Shown here piece after piece: positions 50,275 to 61,985 of a stretch of DNA of 64,000 bases; positions within the stretch are counted from its first letter, which is position 1; every line of letters begins with the position of its first letter. The position numbers and the translations under genes are program-made. The notes under the pieces are model-generated. The model saw nothing but the letters and a program-made list of their open reading frames with translations, was not told where the DNA came from and made no database searches. The stretch is taken from contig NC_090999.1 of the NCBI RefSeq assembly GCF_041146395.1, positions 68,825,001-68,889,000 on the forward strand, in the 5' to 3' direction. Source of the DNA: Eulemur rufifrons (Eukaryota > Chordata > Mammalia > Primates > Lemuridae).

Positions 50275-51900
50275 GGTTTTGCTGTCTCAGGGGTGGCAGA
50301 AGTGAAAGAGGTGGAGGAGGTGGAAAGGAAGGTATGAGAGGCAGGCACGCTTCACACTCAGTGTAACTTTAAGAAATCGCATTCTAATTTCTGTCTGACA
50401 TTTTTGCTTTTTCGTTTCTCTAAGAATCTTTCTATATCCTACCATCCTTCTTTCATTGTTTGCTTTAGTATCATGCCCATATCACAGAAGGGTCCACGTT
50501 GTAAAAGAAATCAAAAGCAGTCTTGAAATAGTTGGGATCCTTCTGCCAGACTGTCTAATGACAATTTGTTTTTTGACACTGCTTCTTCTACATCTTCTTC
50601 CTCATTGTCTGGCACTGGTTCAGGAGCACTTACCTGCATCAAGTCATCTTCTACTAATTCCTCTGGTGTGGTATCTATTAGCTCTTAAATTTCCCCAAGA
50701 TTCAATTCTTGAAACCATTCATTCCCCTCCTACCTTTTTTTGCCATATCCATAATCTCTTTCATGATTTCCTTGATTGGCTCTATTTTTAATCTGTGAAG
50801 TCATGCACAACATCTGGACAGTTTTCTGCAGAAGGAATTCTTTTTTCTTCAGACTTGATGGCTTTCATGGCTTTTTCTATAATAACAATGACATCTTAAA
50901 TGGTATAATCCTTCCAGGCTTTCATGATGTTCTCTCTATTGGGATTTTCTTCCATAGTTTTGACAATCCTTTTCACAGAGTACTGTGTTTAATGGTCTTA
51001 ATGACTCCCTGATCTGGAGGCTGAATAAGAGACGTTTCATTTGGGGAAAGCAGACCACTTTGACACCTTTGGTTTTGAACTCATTGAGAATCTGGATTTC
51101 CAGGAGCATTATCCAATATCAAAAGAAGTCTTATAGGCAGTCCCTTGCTGGTAATGTACTTTCTGATGTCAGGAACAAAGCATCTTTGGAACCAATCCAG
51201 GAAAAATGTTCTCATTGTTCTGGCCTTCTTGTTGTGCAATCAAAACACTGGAGTGCTTATCTTTTGTCTTCAATGGGCAGGGGTTAACGACTTAATAGAT
51301 AAGGGCAGTTCAAATCATAAACCTGTCTGCATTTTCACAAAACAGTAGAGTTAGCCTATTCCTTCCTGCCTTGATTTTTGGTGCTGCTTGATTCTCTTTC
51401 TTACTAATAAATGCCTTCTGCGGCATTTTTTTTTTTTTTTCCAGAATAGAGCACTTTCATCTTCGTTAAAAAGCTGTTCGGGAATATATTTTTTCTCCTC
51501 ATTGATTTTCTTAGTGGCATCTGAGAAGTCATCTGCTACCTCTTGGTCAGCAGAGGCTGCTTCTCTTGTTACCTTGACATTTTTTAAGCCAAATTTCTTT
51601 CTAAAATTATCAAAACATCCTTTGCTTGTCAGTAAATTCTCTAGTTTTAGATACTTCACGTTTCTTTTTGCTTTAAGTTGTCATGTAATGACTTTGCTTT
51701 TTTCGGAGTTATGTTAGCACCCCCATAAAAGCTGCATTTTCAATATGAAATCAAAATGTATTTTGCAAAAAGTGTAAGGTTTTTGCACCTGCTCGTATAG
51801 CTTTATGAATTTCCGTTTTTTGTTTCTACAGTGGTCTTTATGCTGGATTCATTGATCTTGAAATGGCGGGCAACAGTGCAGCTGCAGACCTTAATTAGGG
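50275..51900 (-). pseudogene. Broken Tigger transposase (DDE superfamily, pogo/CENP-B type)
   Basis: The transposase cuts the element at its inverted repeats and inserts it at TA. The best frame is 51,351-51,659: 'KGCFDNFRKKFGLKNVK' (the CENP-B/Tc5-type DNA-binding end) leading to 'LFNEDESALFWKK', whose Asp (51,459-51,461) is the first catalytic residue. The second lies in 'LLLILDNAPG' (Asp at 51,111-51,113) and the third in 'TSLIQPPDQGV' (Asp at 51,012-51,014), 33 codons apart. The N-terminal helix-turn-helix part (about 51,660-51,900) and the C-terminal acidic part (50,275-50,700) are recognisable only in pieces. Stops and shifts abolish function. Related domesticated genes exist in mammals (for example TIGD, JRK, CENPB), but nothing suggests domestication here. 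Confidence 0.88.
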
Positions 51901-52274
51901 TACATATCAAACACAGATCAAACAATTTGACTTTTTCTTGTAATATCATGACTTTTCTCTGCTTTTTGGGAGAAATTACAGTATCACTAGTGGCACTTCA
52001 TGTAGGTACCATGGTTTTATTCAAGATTTATGGTATTGCACTAAATATGATGAAAAATACATGAGAACCTCAAGAGATCACTTTTTACTGCAATAAGCAA
52101 TTCACTGGGGAGACAAACTTCTCATGTAGAGATGATTAGTGTCACATGGCATTTTAAGAAAATACTTGGATATTCACAACACTTGTGCTCACTGCAGTAG
52201 CAACAGGAGGTGGCTACAAAATTATTATGGTAGTAAAGTATTTTCTACAGTTAATTTTATGCAGTTAATATTTA

Positions 52275-52605
52275 AGACTGGGTGAGGTGGCTCACGCCTG
52301 TAATCCTAGCACTCTGGGAGGCCGAGGTTGGCGGATTGTTTGAGCTCAGGAGTTCAATACCAGCCTGAGCAAGAGTGAGACCTCGTCTCTACTAAAAATA
52401 GAAAGAAATTATATGGACAGCTAAAAATATATATGGAAAAATTAGCCAGGCATGGTGGCGCATGCCTGTAGTCCTAGTGACTTGGGAGGCTGAGGCAGGA
52501 GGATCGCTTGAGCTCAGGAGTTTGAGGTTGTTGTGAGCTAGGCTGACGCCACAGCACTCTAGCCTGGGCAACAGGGTGAGACTCTGTCTCAAAAAAAAAA
52601 AAAAA
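52275..52605 (+). mobile_element. Lemur-type Alu inside the Tigger element
   Basis: 'gactgggtgaggtggctcac', linker 'aaattatatggacagctaaa', 'gttgtgagctaggctgacgc' and a 15-bp A tail ending 52,605. The flanks 'aatatttaa' (before) and 'atttaata' (after) suggest a short duplication. It lies between the transposase start and the right terminus. Confidence 0.95.
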
Positions 52606-52974
52606 TTTAATACTGCAACTTTATATTTGTTTATATTTCTCTTTACTGCAAATGGCACCATGTGTAATCTGTACGTGTTTGTGTGGATAAGTTTTGATAA
52701 ATTTTAACATTTTATATTTGTGCATATTTTCTGATAGTAAATGAAAAAAATTAACTAACATTTAGATACATGCATTCATGACATACATAACTTTTTCTTA
52801 ATTTTTAAATATATTTCTAGGCTGTACAGTTAATCTGAGAGTTTTTTTAATTGTCACAGTTCTTCAAAAAATATTTAGTATATTTATTTTTAAAAATCTT
52901 TGTGTAAGTGTATCCATGCAATTCTAACTTGTGTTGCTCAAGCATCAACTGCACATTCTACAAAATGACTAGTT

Positions 52975-53690
52975 ATTGTCCATAGGGAAATGAAAATTAA
53001 AATCCAATGAGATACCACTATATAACTATTAGAATGTCTAAAACATTTATAATACCAATTGCAGGTGAGGATGTGGAGCAACAGGGACTCTCATTCATTG
53101 TTATGGGAAGGCTTTATGGTATAATTACTTTAGAAACAGTGTAGAAGTTTCTTATAGAGTTGAATCTATACATATTACTCAACCTAGAATTCTACCATTT
53201 GATGTTTATCCAAGTCGATTGAAAACACATGTTCACACAAAAACCTGTTTGTGAATGTTTATAGTTTATAGCAGCTTTATTGTTAATAGTTCAAAACTAG
53301 TAAGATATTCTTCAACCAGTGAATGAATAAACAAACTGTGGTAAACTACTCAGACTATTCCAGTAGTGGAACACTGATAATCGATAAAAGAGAACAAATG
53401 GCTGATTTGTGCAACAATATAGATAAATCTTAGATAGATTTTATTAAGTGAAAGAAGCCAGATCCAAGAATAAAAGGAGACTGTATGGACAGAAAATAGA
53501 TCAGGTTGCCAGTGATTGGGGGAGGAGGAACAGTGGTGACTAAAATTTTCTAGCAATGCAGAGAAAATTTTAAGATGACATAAATGTTCTATATCTCAGT
53601 AAAGTTGTGGATACCTGATGGTATGTGTTTATCAAATCCTTACAAAATGTACATCTTAAAGAGTGAAATTTAATATATGCAAGTGAAAAT
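52975..53690 (+). mobile_element. Old L1 3' region (L1M type)
   Basis: Plus-strand landmarks: 'aaatccaatgagataccact', 'aggtgaggatgtggagcaac', 'ctagaattctaccatttgat', 'ttatagcagctttattgtta', 'ttattaagtgaaagaagcca' and 'gatggtatgtgtttatcaaa', in ORF2-end to 3' UTR order. Heavily diverged. Confidence 0.7.
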
Positions 53691-54779
53691 CAAAATCAAC
53701 TAGATTTGGGAATCCAAGGATGGCTTTAAACTAAGGAAAATGAATATATTGCATTGCCAATCTGTGACACAACCTCAATGAAGATGGTGGAGAAAACAAG
53801 AGGTGACCTAAGTAACTTTGTGAGTTGATGCCGTGAGATGTAAAAATAAAAACAAAAATAACTATACACAAATATTACTGTATTTAGTAACTCTAGTTTT
53901 CCTAGGGATATGTTTTCTCAGTTTGAAAATATGGTACAAGAGTCCTAGGGCTGAGCAAAATAAATAAATTGTACATAATGGGAGACAGGTTTCTCACTCT
54001 CAGATAAAAACATTATAAATATGCCAAAGGAAAAAAATCATAATGAACCTCTTAGTGTTGGATTGGAATACGGCATTTCAATATAAAGTAATATTTATTT
54101 TAATTTACTAGATGGAGAAATAATTATAGATGTGTGCGCATGTGTGTGCATGTGTATATATATATACTTATATATAAATATATATGTATGTATGTGTGTG
54201 TGTACATATATATATATATATATATTTAGCACTGTCCGCTGAGAGGTCTTAGTATCAGTGATATCCCAGAAGTATCAACCAAACCTGGAGTCTGGACTGG
54301 GGTTTCTAACACCATCTCTCAATAAAGAAATGCAAGCTCTCTAGAATTTGGGTGATTTCTGGACTTGAGTAAGAGAAATCCAACATGAGCCTGCAATATC
54401 TTATAGTGCCAAAGAACAGGAATATAGAAGTCAACATGAAAGAGTCCCTAGTGGCCAAAGCTGAAAAAAATAGCAAAAAATAAATAATGGGAAAACTATT
54501 TATAACCTGAAGTATAAAATAAATGTACATAATTTATACTTATATAAATTAATTATTGATAAGTAAATACTTGGGATAGAAATGACAAATCTTCTTTACA
54601 AAAAATTACAAATAATTTTGAAGAAAATTGCACTCCAGTAGATGGAGCTTGAATGTGGTCTGGACGTAGTAACTTGCTTCTGTAAAACATACTGTGTAGT
54701 AGTAAAGATAATAACTTTATAGAGGAGAACTTGGAAGCTCTTAGACAAGTGATAAATTTTAATGTCACGGTCTTAAGTC
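53691..54779. other. Unassigned, with TA/TG microsatellite
   Basis: Possibly further old L1 3' UTR, but not recognisable with confidence. It contains the microsatellite at 54,134-54,223. No gene is seen. Confidence 0.4.
54134..54223. repeat. Compound (TG)n/(TA)n microsatellite
   Basis: Alternating blocks 'tgtgtgcgcatgtgtgtgca', 'tatatatatatacttatata', 'tgtgtgtgtgtacatatat' and a final (AT)n run. Likely polymorphic. Confidence 0.92.
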
Positions 54780-55260
54780 ATGTTGATATCATATACCATT
54801 AGATATGATGAAATGAGAAGCACAATTCATCTCTGTAGAATTCTTTCTAAAAATCCATAACTCTAGTCTAATCATGAGGAAAATATCAGACAAATACAAA
54901 TTGAATACCTGACCATTACTTTTCAAAACTCTCAAAGTCATAAAAAAACAAGTATTAAAAAATGTCATAAATCAGAGAAGACTAAGGAGAAGGTATAACA
55001 GAATGCAATGTGATATCCTGGACCATATCCTAGAACAGAAAAATGGCATTAGTGGAAACTAGTGAAATATGAATGAACTCTGTAATTTAGGTAATAGAAA
55101 TGTGCTAGTGTTAATTTCTTAGTTTTAACCAATGTACCATGGCTTTGTTAACACATTAGGGGAAACTAAGTGAAAGGTATACAGGAATTCTCTGCACTGT
55201 TTTTACCTTATTTCTATAAATCTAAAATTATTCTAAGCAAAATGTTTGTTAAAATTTATT
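54780..55260 (+). mobile_element. Old L1 (L1M type) 3' UTR
   Basis: 'ctctagtctaatcatgagga', 'aaatatcagacaaatacaaa', 'tgtgatatcctggaccatat', 'gaactctgtaatttaggtaa', 'tgttaatttcttagttttaa' and 'tctataaatctaaaattatt' match the distinctive 3' UTR of old L1s, in order. Confidence 0.72.
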
Positions 55261-55461
55261 GAAAGCAAAAGTAGAACAGAGAGGATTATGGTGATTGGAG
55301 TATGGGAGGGATTTGTGTGGAGTAGTAATATAGAAGGTAAAGATAACAAAATAGTTAGAGATCTCATTTCAATGATCATCTACCCCATTTCTTCCTCTTA
55401 GTGTTGCTATTGCTGATATCATTCTCTGAGATTAGAATTACTAGGTTTTTGAATACAGGTT

Positions 55462-55602
55462 AAAATAAATTTTGTTTTCAATAGATTTAGGTGATACAGA
55501 TGTTTTTTGTTGCATGAACGAATTGTATAATGCTGAATTTGGGGCTTTTAGTGTATTGTCACCAGAATAGTGTACGTTCTACCCAATAGCTTATTAAAAA
55601 AT
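55462..55602 (-). mobile_element. L1 3' UTR fragment, minus strand
   Basis: Antisense: 'ttttcaatagatttaggtga', 'ttttttgttgcatgaacgaa', 'tattgtcaccagaatagtgt' and 'cgttctacccaatagcttat' match the L1 3' UTR motif 'ggtttgtt acatg...cccatcacccgagcagtgtacactgtaccc' in reduced form. Confidence 0.55.
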
Positions 55603-57950
55603 AAAATTGTCATATTGTAGTTCTTTCTGAATTGTTTATTTTTGCTTAGCAGACTTTATATAATTTTATATAATTCTAAATTTCTCCTTCCAAAAATGTA
55701 TTTATTTAACTGAATAATGGTTAAGATGAAAATTGGCAAACCTTACAATTCTGCAAAACCCAATTTGTACTTTTATCTTGTTAAGCAATACACTTTGAAA
55801 AATTCCGCTAGCTAAACCATGTCATCATGGCGTTAATGGTGGAGCTAGACCAATAAATCACAGCAACTCCATTTCTGTGATTCTCTGACTTTGTAAATTT
55901 ATTTTGTCTTCCCTTCTGGCTCTGCACCATCTTACTCTGGCTGAAAATATGGTAGGTTTTGTTTGTTGGTTGGTTCCCCCAGAAAACAATTTAATGAGTA
56001 CTTCACAGATGTTTCCTTACATTGGCCTGAGGAGGTACAGATGTCTAACTCTGCCTATTTTGAACAGAGCAGAAATACTTTGAATACTTTCAGGTGCTGT
56101 TTTTCTGCAAAATTCTTAGTTAATTCTTGAAACCTAACCAATTACCTTTGAACATGAAAATATCTGTCATAGTATTTAGAAAGAAATTTAAAAATTAGGG
56201 TTGAAATGTGACAAAGTCATTAATTCAATGTTAAATTGTACTGACTATATATTAAGAATAGCCAGCATATTCAATGCTACAGATTAATTTATGAACAGGA
56301 AGAAAAATATGCATCATTGAACATACAATCTAGTTTAGAAAGATATAAGTGAATAATTAATTAAATTTTTGCCAAATATAGTGTGCTTGAATATTCTTAG
56401 GTTACTATGGTGACAGGAAATGTAAGTTTCCTGTATGGTAGGGTAACCAGCATAAACCTCCTTGAGGCTATAGTTAAGCTGGACCTTAAAAAAATGTGTA
56501 GGCATTTGTCAAATGTATATTTCCTCATTTAAATTTCAAGATTATTAGAAAATTTGAGATAATACTTCTTGTGTTTTTGTTACTTAAAATCTGCTTTTGA
56601 TACTGTATACCAAAGTATTTGAGAACTATGTCGTTATACCATGCTCATCAAGTATGACAAGAAAGTGATCAAACCCATATATATATATATATGATGTAAT
56701 AGTGTGTGTGTGTATGTAGAGAAAGAGAGATTCTGACATTTCTATCAACTCAAAATATAAGTACTATTAATACTTTAATGTACAAATATATCTGTATACC
56801 ATGCATTAGAAAGGTATATGTAAAATTTATAGTACTAATAGGTACAATGTGCAAGAACTAAGAAAGTCAAATCAAATTGAGTAAAGAGAGGATCTGGGCC
56901 AAATTAGTGGTGTTGGGTTTCACAAGTTTTGTACTCATAAGGCCTCATACTCAGTTTACTTCTCTGCTGTCATCATCTTGATATTACTGATAACTTTATC
57001 ATTGAACTTGTGGTTTGAAAATGAAGTCCCATGAGAAAATGGAGCAAGAAGCTGAGCAGAGGAGACATGTGCAATATGTTTGTCTACCATTCCTTGATAC
57101 ACCATTCACATAGTGTTTCCAGTCCCCTACAATTATAAACATAGAATTGAGGTGCAACCATGATGTGTGGGAGTTCGATGAGACTTATAAACAAGAAAGA
57201 GATGTGTTATCAATATTTTTAACAACTGACCAAGTGGAGATACTGACAGCCTCAAGAGGTCATGCCTTCTAGTCAAACTAGATCTTGTTTTGAACATAGA
57301 AAGATGACAAAGGCATTCTGAGAAATACAGTCAGCTTGGGAAACTTATCATATTCTTTATTACTCATGTTAATTCCCTCTATTAGCTCACTAACCACTAC
57401 ACTGAAAAGGATGACACAGAAAGAAAAATACTAACAGGGCAACCAAGAGTTACAATTCCTTTCAGTTCTTTCTTACTCATTAGTAAGTCAAAAGTAAAGT
57501 GTTGGTGAAATATGTCAACAAAAATTGAAATAAAAATTTGTGTTAGTTTTAGTTAGTGTATAGTTTCACTGTTCTAGTCAAAATAAAATACACGTGTATG
57601 TATGATAAGCCATTAAAAAATCATGTAATTTTGGAGATTTTACATGTGTTAAATGTTGTTATATTTGTATTAAAACTAACATTGTACAACATAAAGATGA
57701 ACACTAAAATTCATGCTAAATTACTTGAAATTTTAATTTTTTTTTACTTAGAATAATGTTAAATACCAAATAAAATTCACAATGGGCAATTAAAGAGAGA
57801 ACCCAAAGAATAATGGAAAACGCTTTATATTTTAGTACCTTTATCAGCACATTTTCAACTATTTGCTGCTATTAGTATTTTCTGTATTACTACCATTTTA
57901 ACAGAAGATAGTAATTTTGATTTTTTTTTTATTTACAAAAGACTTTTCAT
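55603..57950. other. Unassigned, with (AT)n/(GT)n tract at 56,676-56,720
   Basis: No gene or repeat family recognised in 2.3 kb apart from a short (AT)n followed by 'gtgtgtgtgtgtatgtaga'. Open frames are short and AT-driven. Confidence 0.45.
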
Positions 57951-57954
57951 ATGA

Positions 57955-58190
57955 GAGGTAGCATGGGATTGTGGAAAGGAGAGGACTTTGAAGATGAACA
58001 TGCCTGATTTTTAATCATGGTTCTGCCATTTACTAGCTGTGTTACATTATACAATTTGGAAATTGTGTAACCCCTCTGGGGCTTATTTTTCCTAAATGTG
58101 AAATGGGAACAATCAGATTATCTCCCTTATAGGGTCTTATCTACTTAGATTATATACGTAGAAGTCTATATACTTATATAGGTGTCAAGA
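57955..58190 (+). mobile_element. MIR SINE
   Basis: Plus-strand MIR: 'ggtagcatgggattgtggaa', 'tctgccatttactagctgtg', 'tgtaacccctctggggctta', 'aatgtgaaatgggaacaatc' and 'ctcccttatagggtcttatc'. Confidence 0.82.
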
Positions 58191-59271
58191 CCTTGGGGAA
58201 TATTACATAAATTATTTGCTTGCTATTACCATTATCATTGCTCTATGTGGGTATAGAAATGTTTCCAGACATGTCTTGAAAATAGAGAAGAAATGATAGA
58301 TGGAAATCTATTAGGGATAATTTGCTGAGTGAGGACTTTCAGAAGAGAGGAAGGAATTACACCCTGATTTTACAGAACAGTGTGCAAAGTAAAAGTTTAT
58401 GGAAAATGAATTATTCTGAAAATTACCTAGTCAGCCTTAAATAAAAAACTTAATTGTAGGCTGAATGATCACAGAGTGACTATTCAAATCATAGTTAAAG
58501 TAAAAGACAATGTTTTGTCAAAAGTTTCAGAATGATTGGTGGATTAAATGTGTGTGTGTTAGGATAAAATTTGGAGGCATAGGATAGGTTGTCTCAGAAG
58601 GAAATGAGTTCCCCCTTCATGGGTTGTGAACAAGTACTAGTTGAAGAAACATCTGGAAAAGGTATACAAGAGATTCAACATCAGATATGTGGGCTATGTA
58701 CCATGTAAAGGCCCTTATAAAATATAAATTTTGGTTGATAAGAGAATTATAGGTAAGAGTGAAATAAATATATAAAATGTGTAATTGAGTGGAGAAAGAG
58801 GTCATCCATGTATGGCTATAGTTAGAGTTTACCTAAGAGATATTAATATTATTATTGAAGGAATAAGAAATAATGTTAAAAAAGAGGGAGAAAGGAAAAA
58901 TCTAAATCATATACAAAGAGCTTCCCCCTGTATATGGTTCAGAGGAAATAGAGTGATTTTTAATGAGAAAAAATATTTAACTAGAATAGTAGGGAGAATT
59001 ATGTAATGCTATACAACAGAATGTGCAAATTCTAGAATATCATACCTCACAGATCACCCTAAATATGGCAATATTTTGTGTCAGAGGAGGACTTACCTTG
59101 AAGCTAATAAATCTTAAGCTTCAGAGATATTTCACATGTCTCTACATAAATCAACCTAAGTTTATTAAAGGGCTTATAAAATTGTGCATGATTGACCCTT
59201 CACAAAATATAAATCATATACTAAATATTTTAAATGTCAAGTGTTAAAATTCATATTCATAATTTAAATTC
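58191..59271. other. Unassigned sequence
   Basis: No gene or repeat recognised. Three overlapping open frames (58,617-59,247) have no recognisable domain. Confidence 0.4.
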
Positions 59272-59279
59272 TTACATTT

Positions 59280-61213
59280 AAGTCTTCATTCAATTTGGAG
59301 TTGATTTTCTGTATGGTAAGAGATAGGGCTCTAGTTTTATTCTTCTGCATATGGATATACAGTTTTCCCAACACCATGTATTGAAGAGACTGTCCTTTCC
59401 CCAATGTATATTCTTGGTGCTATTGTCAAAAAGAAACAGGCTGTAAACGTGGGTTTATTTCTGAGTTCTCTAATCTGTTCCATTGGTCTGCATGTCTGTT
59501 GCTATGCCAGTAACATGCTGTTATGGTTATTACAGCTTGTAGTATAATTTGAAGAGAGGTAGTGTGATATCCCCAGCTTTGCTATTTTGCTCAGGATTGC
59601 TTTGGCTACTTGGGGTCTTGTGTGTTTTCATACATATTTTAAGATTGTCTTTTCTATGTCTGTGAAGAATTTCATTGGTATTTTGATGGGGATTGCATTG
59701 AATCTGTAGATTTCTTTGGGTAGTTGGACATTTTAACAACATTAGTTATTCCAATCCATGAACATGGGGTATCTTTCCATTTTTTGTGTGTCCTCTTCAA
59801 TTTCTTTCATCAGTGTTTTATAGTTTTCATTATAGTGACATTTTACTTCTTTAGTTAAATTTATTCCTAGGTACTTTATTTTACTTATGTAGCTTTATAA
59901 AGGGGATTGTTTGCTTGATTTCTTTTTCAGATTGTTTGCTGTTGGTGTATGGGTATGCTACTGATTTTTGTATGTTATTTTGTGTCCCATAATTATGAAA
60001 CTACTTGAATAAAACATTGGGGAAACAGGATATTGGTCTGGGCAAAGATTTTTAGGTAAGACTTCCAAAGCACAAGTAACAAAAGCAAATATAGACAAAT
60101 AGAATTACATCAAGCCAAAAAGCTTCTGCACAATAAAGAAAACAACAGAGTAAAGAGGCAACCGACAGAATGAAAGAAAATATTTGCAAACTATTCATCT
60201 GACAAGGGATTAATAACCAGAATATGTAAGATCTGAACAGACATTTCTTAGAAGAAAACATACAAATGACCAACAGATATATGAAAAAATGTTGAACATC
60301 ATTAATCATCAGGGAAATGCAAATCAAAACCACTATGAGATATCATCTTACTCCAGTTTAAATGGTTAATATCAAAAAGACCAAAAAAAAAAAAAATAAC
60401 CGATGTTGGCAAGGGTACAGAGAAAGAGGAAGGAGCATTCACTGCTAATAGAAATGTAAATTAGTACACCCACTATGGGGAATACAGTATGGATGTTCCT
60501 GAATAAAACTAAAAACAGAACTGTCATATGAACCAGAAATCCCTCCGTATCCCCTTTTACAAAAGAAAGGAAATCAGTATATTGAAGAGATAGCTGCACT
60601 CTCATATTTATTGCAGCAATATTCATAATAGCTAACATATAGAATCAATCTAAGTGTTCACCATGGTTGAATAGATAAGGAAAATGTGGTATATAAACAC
60701 AATGGAATACTACTCAGCCATAAAAAAGAATGAAATCATGTCATTTGCAACAACATGGAAGGAACTAGAGATCTTTATGATGAGTGAAATAAACCAGGAA
60801 CAGGGAGACAAATACCACACATTCTCATTCATATGTGAGAGTTAAAACATGCTGATCTCAAGGAGGTGGAGAGTAGAATGGTGGTTACCAGAGGCTAGGA
60901 AGGGTAGGAAGGAGGGAAGATGAAGAGGGATTGGTTAATGGGTACAAAAGTACAGCTGAATAGAAGGAATCAATGCTGGTGTTCAATAGCACAGGAGGGT
61001 GACTATAGTTGACAATAGTTTATTGTAGATTTCAAAATAACTAGAAGAAAGATTCTGGAATATTCCCAACATGAAGAAACAGTAAGTGTCTGAGGTGAGA
61101 GATATCCCTACTACCCTTATTTGATCACTATACCTTGTATGTATGTATCAAAATATCACATATACCCTAGAAAAAATGTACAATCATATGTACAACTGAA
61201 AAATTAAAAAAAG
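59280..61213 (+). mobile_element. 5'-inverted (twin-primed) L1 with tail and target duplication
   Basis: 59,280-59,995 is ORF2 in antisense ('tctgcatatggatatacagt', 'gatggggattgcattgaatc'). 59,996-61,213 is the directly following ORF2 part and 3' UTR in sense ('ggctgggcaaagattttta'-type text near 60,040, 'aaagaaaacaacagagtaaa', 'gcaaatcaaaaccactatga', 'ggaatactactcagccataa', 'catatgtgagagttaaaaca', 'ttgtatgtatgtatcaaaat') with an A-rich tail. The inverted block ends near codons for 'INSKLNED' and the sense block starts with 'KLLE', adjacent in ORF2. Candidate 8-bp duplication: TTACATTT (59,272-59,279) and TTATATTT (61,214-61,221). Confidence 0.88.
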
Positions 61214-61221
61214 TTATATTT

Positions 61222-61839
61222 GGATGTGTTAAAAATCATGTTTATATTTGTCAAAGTGTATGACCATATGTCACTTCCCTTTTTACTGTATTTGGCAGTG
61301 CCTCCTCAATGATGAGATATCTTCTAAGCAGTAGTCATGTGGGTAGTTTTTCCTATAGCTCACTCTCCTTTAGCGTAGTTCAAAGGCTCATGTTTTAAAT
61401 TGTGTTCATAGAATACTAGTGATACAATTTGGCCATAGACCAAGTCTTCATCCCCAGTCTCTATTCCTAGTAATAAAGCTAATATTTTGATGATTATTGT
61501 CATTTTGTATCTGGTTCCCAACAGCTCAGTACCTGTGGAGAAGTATAGTAGTATAATTTGATTTCATCACCAGAACACAATTTTGCAGCGTTCATGGTGC
61601 TACACATTTGGCTCTCACTCAATTCTAGTACTTTGCTTCCCCATTTCTTTCCTGCCTTATTTTTAAATCATATCATGCGAGTCTTTGATTTCAGAATAAA
61701 CTTTACTTCTTTTCTGTGGTCTATCGATTTAGGACTTCTCACTTTATCACTATATCACAATCTTATTCTACACTTCACTTTTTCTTTCTACCACATCTTT
61801 AAGGTGATGCCATTTCTAAAGAAATTACATCATTACTGA
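61222..61839. other. Unassigned, perhaps ancient LINE traces
   Basis: Nothing certain. 61,560-61,840 has the pyrimidine-rich look of the L2/CR1-type repeat but no firm landmark. The 93-codon open frame there is low-complexity. Confidence 0.35.
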
Positions 61840-61985
61840 TTTGTTTATTATATTATGCATAGTCATCTATTTTTCATAGATCGTAAATTTATTAATGGTG
61901 ATACCCAAGATACATTATTTTTCTATTTTCTTGAAAGTTTTATACACAGTAAGCATTCAAGAATTATATATTGAATATAGTTTTT
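61840..61985 (+). mobile_element. Probable L2 3' end
   Basis: 'ttgtttattatattatgcat', 'agatcgtaaatttattaatg', 'gtgatacccaagatacatta' and the final 'acagtaagcattcaagaatt' block correspond to the L2 terminus ('...gtaagctcc...gtaggcactcaataaat'). Diverged. Confidence 0.45.

Larger units (their letters stand above)
49962..52951 (-). mobile_element. Nearly complete Tigger (pogo-type) DNA transposon
   Basis: Terminal inverted repeats: 'cagttgacccttgaacaatg' at 49,962 and 'gtgttgctcaagcatcaact(g)' ending at 52,951, complementary with a few changes. TA precedes the left end (49,960-49,961); the right flank reads CA, a one-base change. Without the internal Alu it is about 2.66 kb, close to the length of autonomous Tigger elements (Tigger2/MER28-like, name tentative). 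A decayed transposase gene lies inside on the minus strand. Both subterminal regions have the typical 'ctgtattcttacaatacagt' and 'aaaatcataaggaagagaaa' text. Confidence 0.92.

Noticed and set aside
50240..50350. G-rich patch considered as a promoter or CpG island
   Set aside because: It has hardly any CpG and is the acidic C-terminal coding part of the Tigger transposase read on the other strand.
51388..51717. 109-codon plus-strand frame
   Set aside because: It is the antisense shadow of the Tigger transposase relic.
52392..52661. 89-codon minus-strand frame
   Set aside because: Translation of the Alu inside the Tigger element.
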